Shown here: piece after piece, positions 7,048 to 7,262 of the stretch
Layout of the letters: each line of letters starts with the position of its first letter
How positions within the stretch are numbered: the stretch's first letter is position 1
Origin: an uncultured Synergistia bacterium
Lineage (GTDB): Bacteria; Eremiobacterota; SpSt-956; JAKJGF01
Reading direction: 5' to 3'
Assembly (NCBI GenBank): GCA_937888925.1
Contig: CALARM010001134.1
Span: 1-7,262 of the forward strand
Length of the DNA stretch: 7,262 nt
Notes under the pieces: model-generated
What the model was told of the DNA's origin: nothing
The model's database searches: none
Seen by the model: the letters and a program-made list of their open reading frames with translations, nothing else
Made by a program: the position numbers and the translations under genes

Positions 7048-7262
7048 TGGTGTATAAAAGAAAAAGAATCCTTATAGTTGATGATGAATTTAATATAAGA
7101 AGAACTCTGAGCGATATACTCACGTTCAGAGGATATGAAACAATCTCTACAGACACAGGTGAAAAAGCACTGGAAATGGCAGAAAAAGAAAAACCGTGCC
7201 TTGTACTTCTGGATATGAAACTTGAAGACATGTCAGGACTGGATATATTAAAATATATTAAA
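7047..7262 (+). CDS. Receiver-domain response regulator, N-terminal part (3' end outside window)
   Basis: The frame is open from ATG 7047 to the right edge with no stop, giving 72 codons. It encodes the first half of a receiver domain: a basic start (KRKR), the beta1 strand ILIVDDE with D12 and D13, and phosphoacceptor D56 (codon 7212-7214) in LLDMKLEDMSG. The switch Thr/Ser and the Lys lie beyond the window. As in the second receiver upstream, the Pro common after the acceptor Asp is absent. The start codon overlaps the preceding stop (TAATG), and GTG 7050 is a possible alternative start. Whether it is a stand-alone receiver or the N-terminus of a larger regulator (for example with an AAA+/HTH, HD-GYP or GGDEF output) cannot be seen. 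As the next gene in the operon it is the natural candidate to carry the output of the two kinases. Confidence 0.88.
   Translation, partial: MVYKRKRILIVDDEFNIRRTLSDILTFRGYETISTDTGEKALEMAEKEKPCLVLLDMKLEDMSGLDILKYIK

Overview
The window is an AT-rich bacterial signalling locus, roughly one third G+C by eye, with heavy use of AGA and ATA codons. TGA, TAA and ATG are read in the usual way. Nothing in it (no rRNA, tRNA or marker gene) fixes the lineage, and I do not assign one.

From left to right: (1) bases 1-558 are the 3' end of a plus-strand gene whose product ends in a receiver (REC) domain followed by a histidine phosphotransfer (HPt) domain, most likely the tail of a hybrid histidine kinase. 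(2) Bases 571-1314 hold a convergent minus-strand gene for a coiled-coil protein with a C-terminal PD-(D/E)XK nuclease-like core. It has its own good promoter and Shine-Dalgarno (SD) site. (3) Bases 1315-1534 are a divergent intergenic region with a predicted promoter on each strand and an imperfect inverted repeat just ahead of the next ribosome binding site. (4) Bases 1535-7262 form a tightly packed plus-strand run of four genes: a soluble PocR-PAS-PAS histidine kinase, a soluble PAS-PAS-PAS-GAF histidine kinase, a two-receiver protein with no output domain (REC-REC), and the start of another receiver protein cut off by the window edge. The last three are joined by ATGA and TAATG overlaps, which points to one operon and coupled translation.

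The likely logic is a multi-input cytoplasmic phosphorelay. Two kinases with different sensory modules would feed three receiver domains, at least two of them in a protein with no effector. The HPt domain encoded just upstream is a possible phosphoryl shuttle. The final output is either beyond the right edge or elsewhere in the genome. The PocR domain suggests that one input is a small organic molecule, but the ligand is unknown.

Most of this is ordinary signalling gene content in an unremarkable arrangement. The points most worth a second look are a G7 slippery heptamer at the stop codon between the REC-REC gene and the next receiver gene, where a -1 shift would fuse the two in frame; the stem-loop at the predicted 5' end of the kinase operon; and the hendecad-repeat nuclease-like gene between the two signalling units. 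I found no CRISPR array, transposase, RNA gene or convincing intrinsic terminator.
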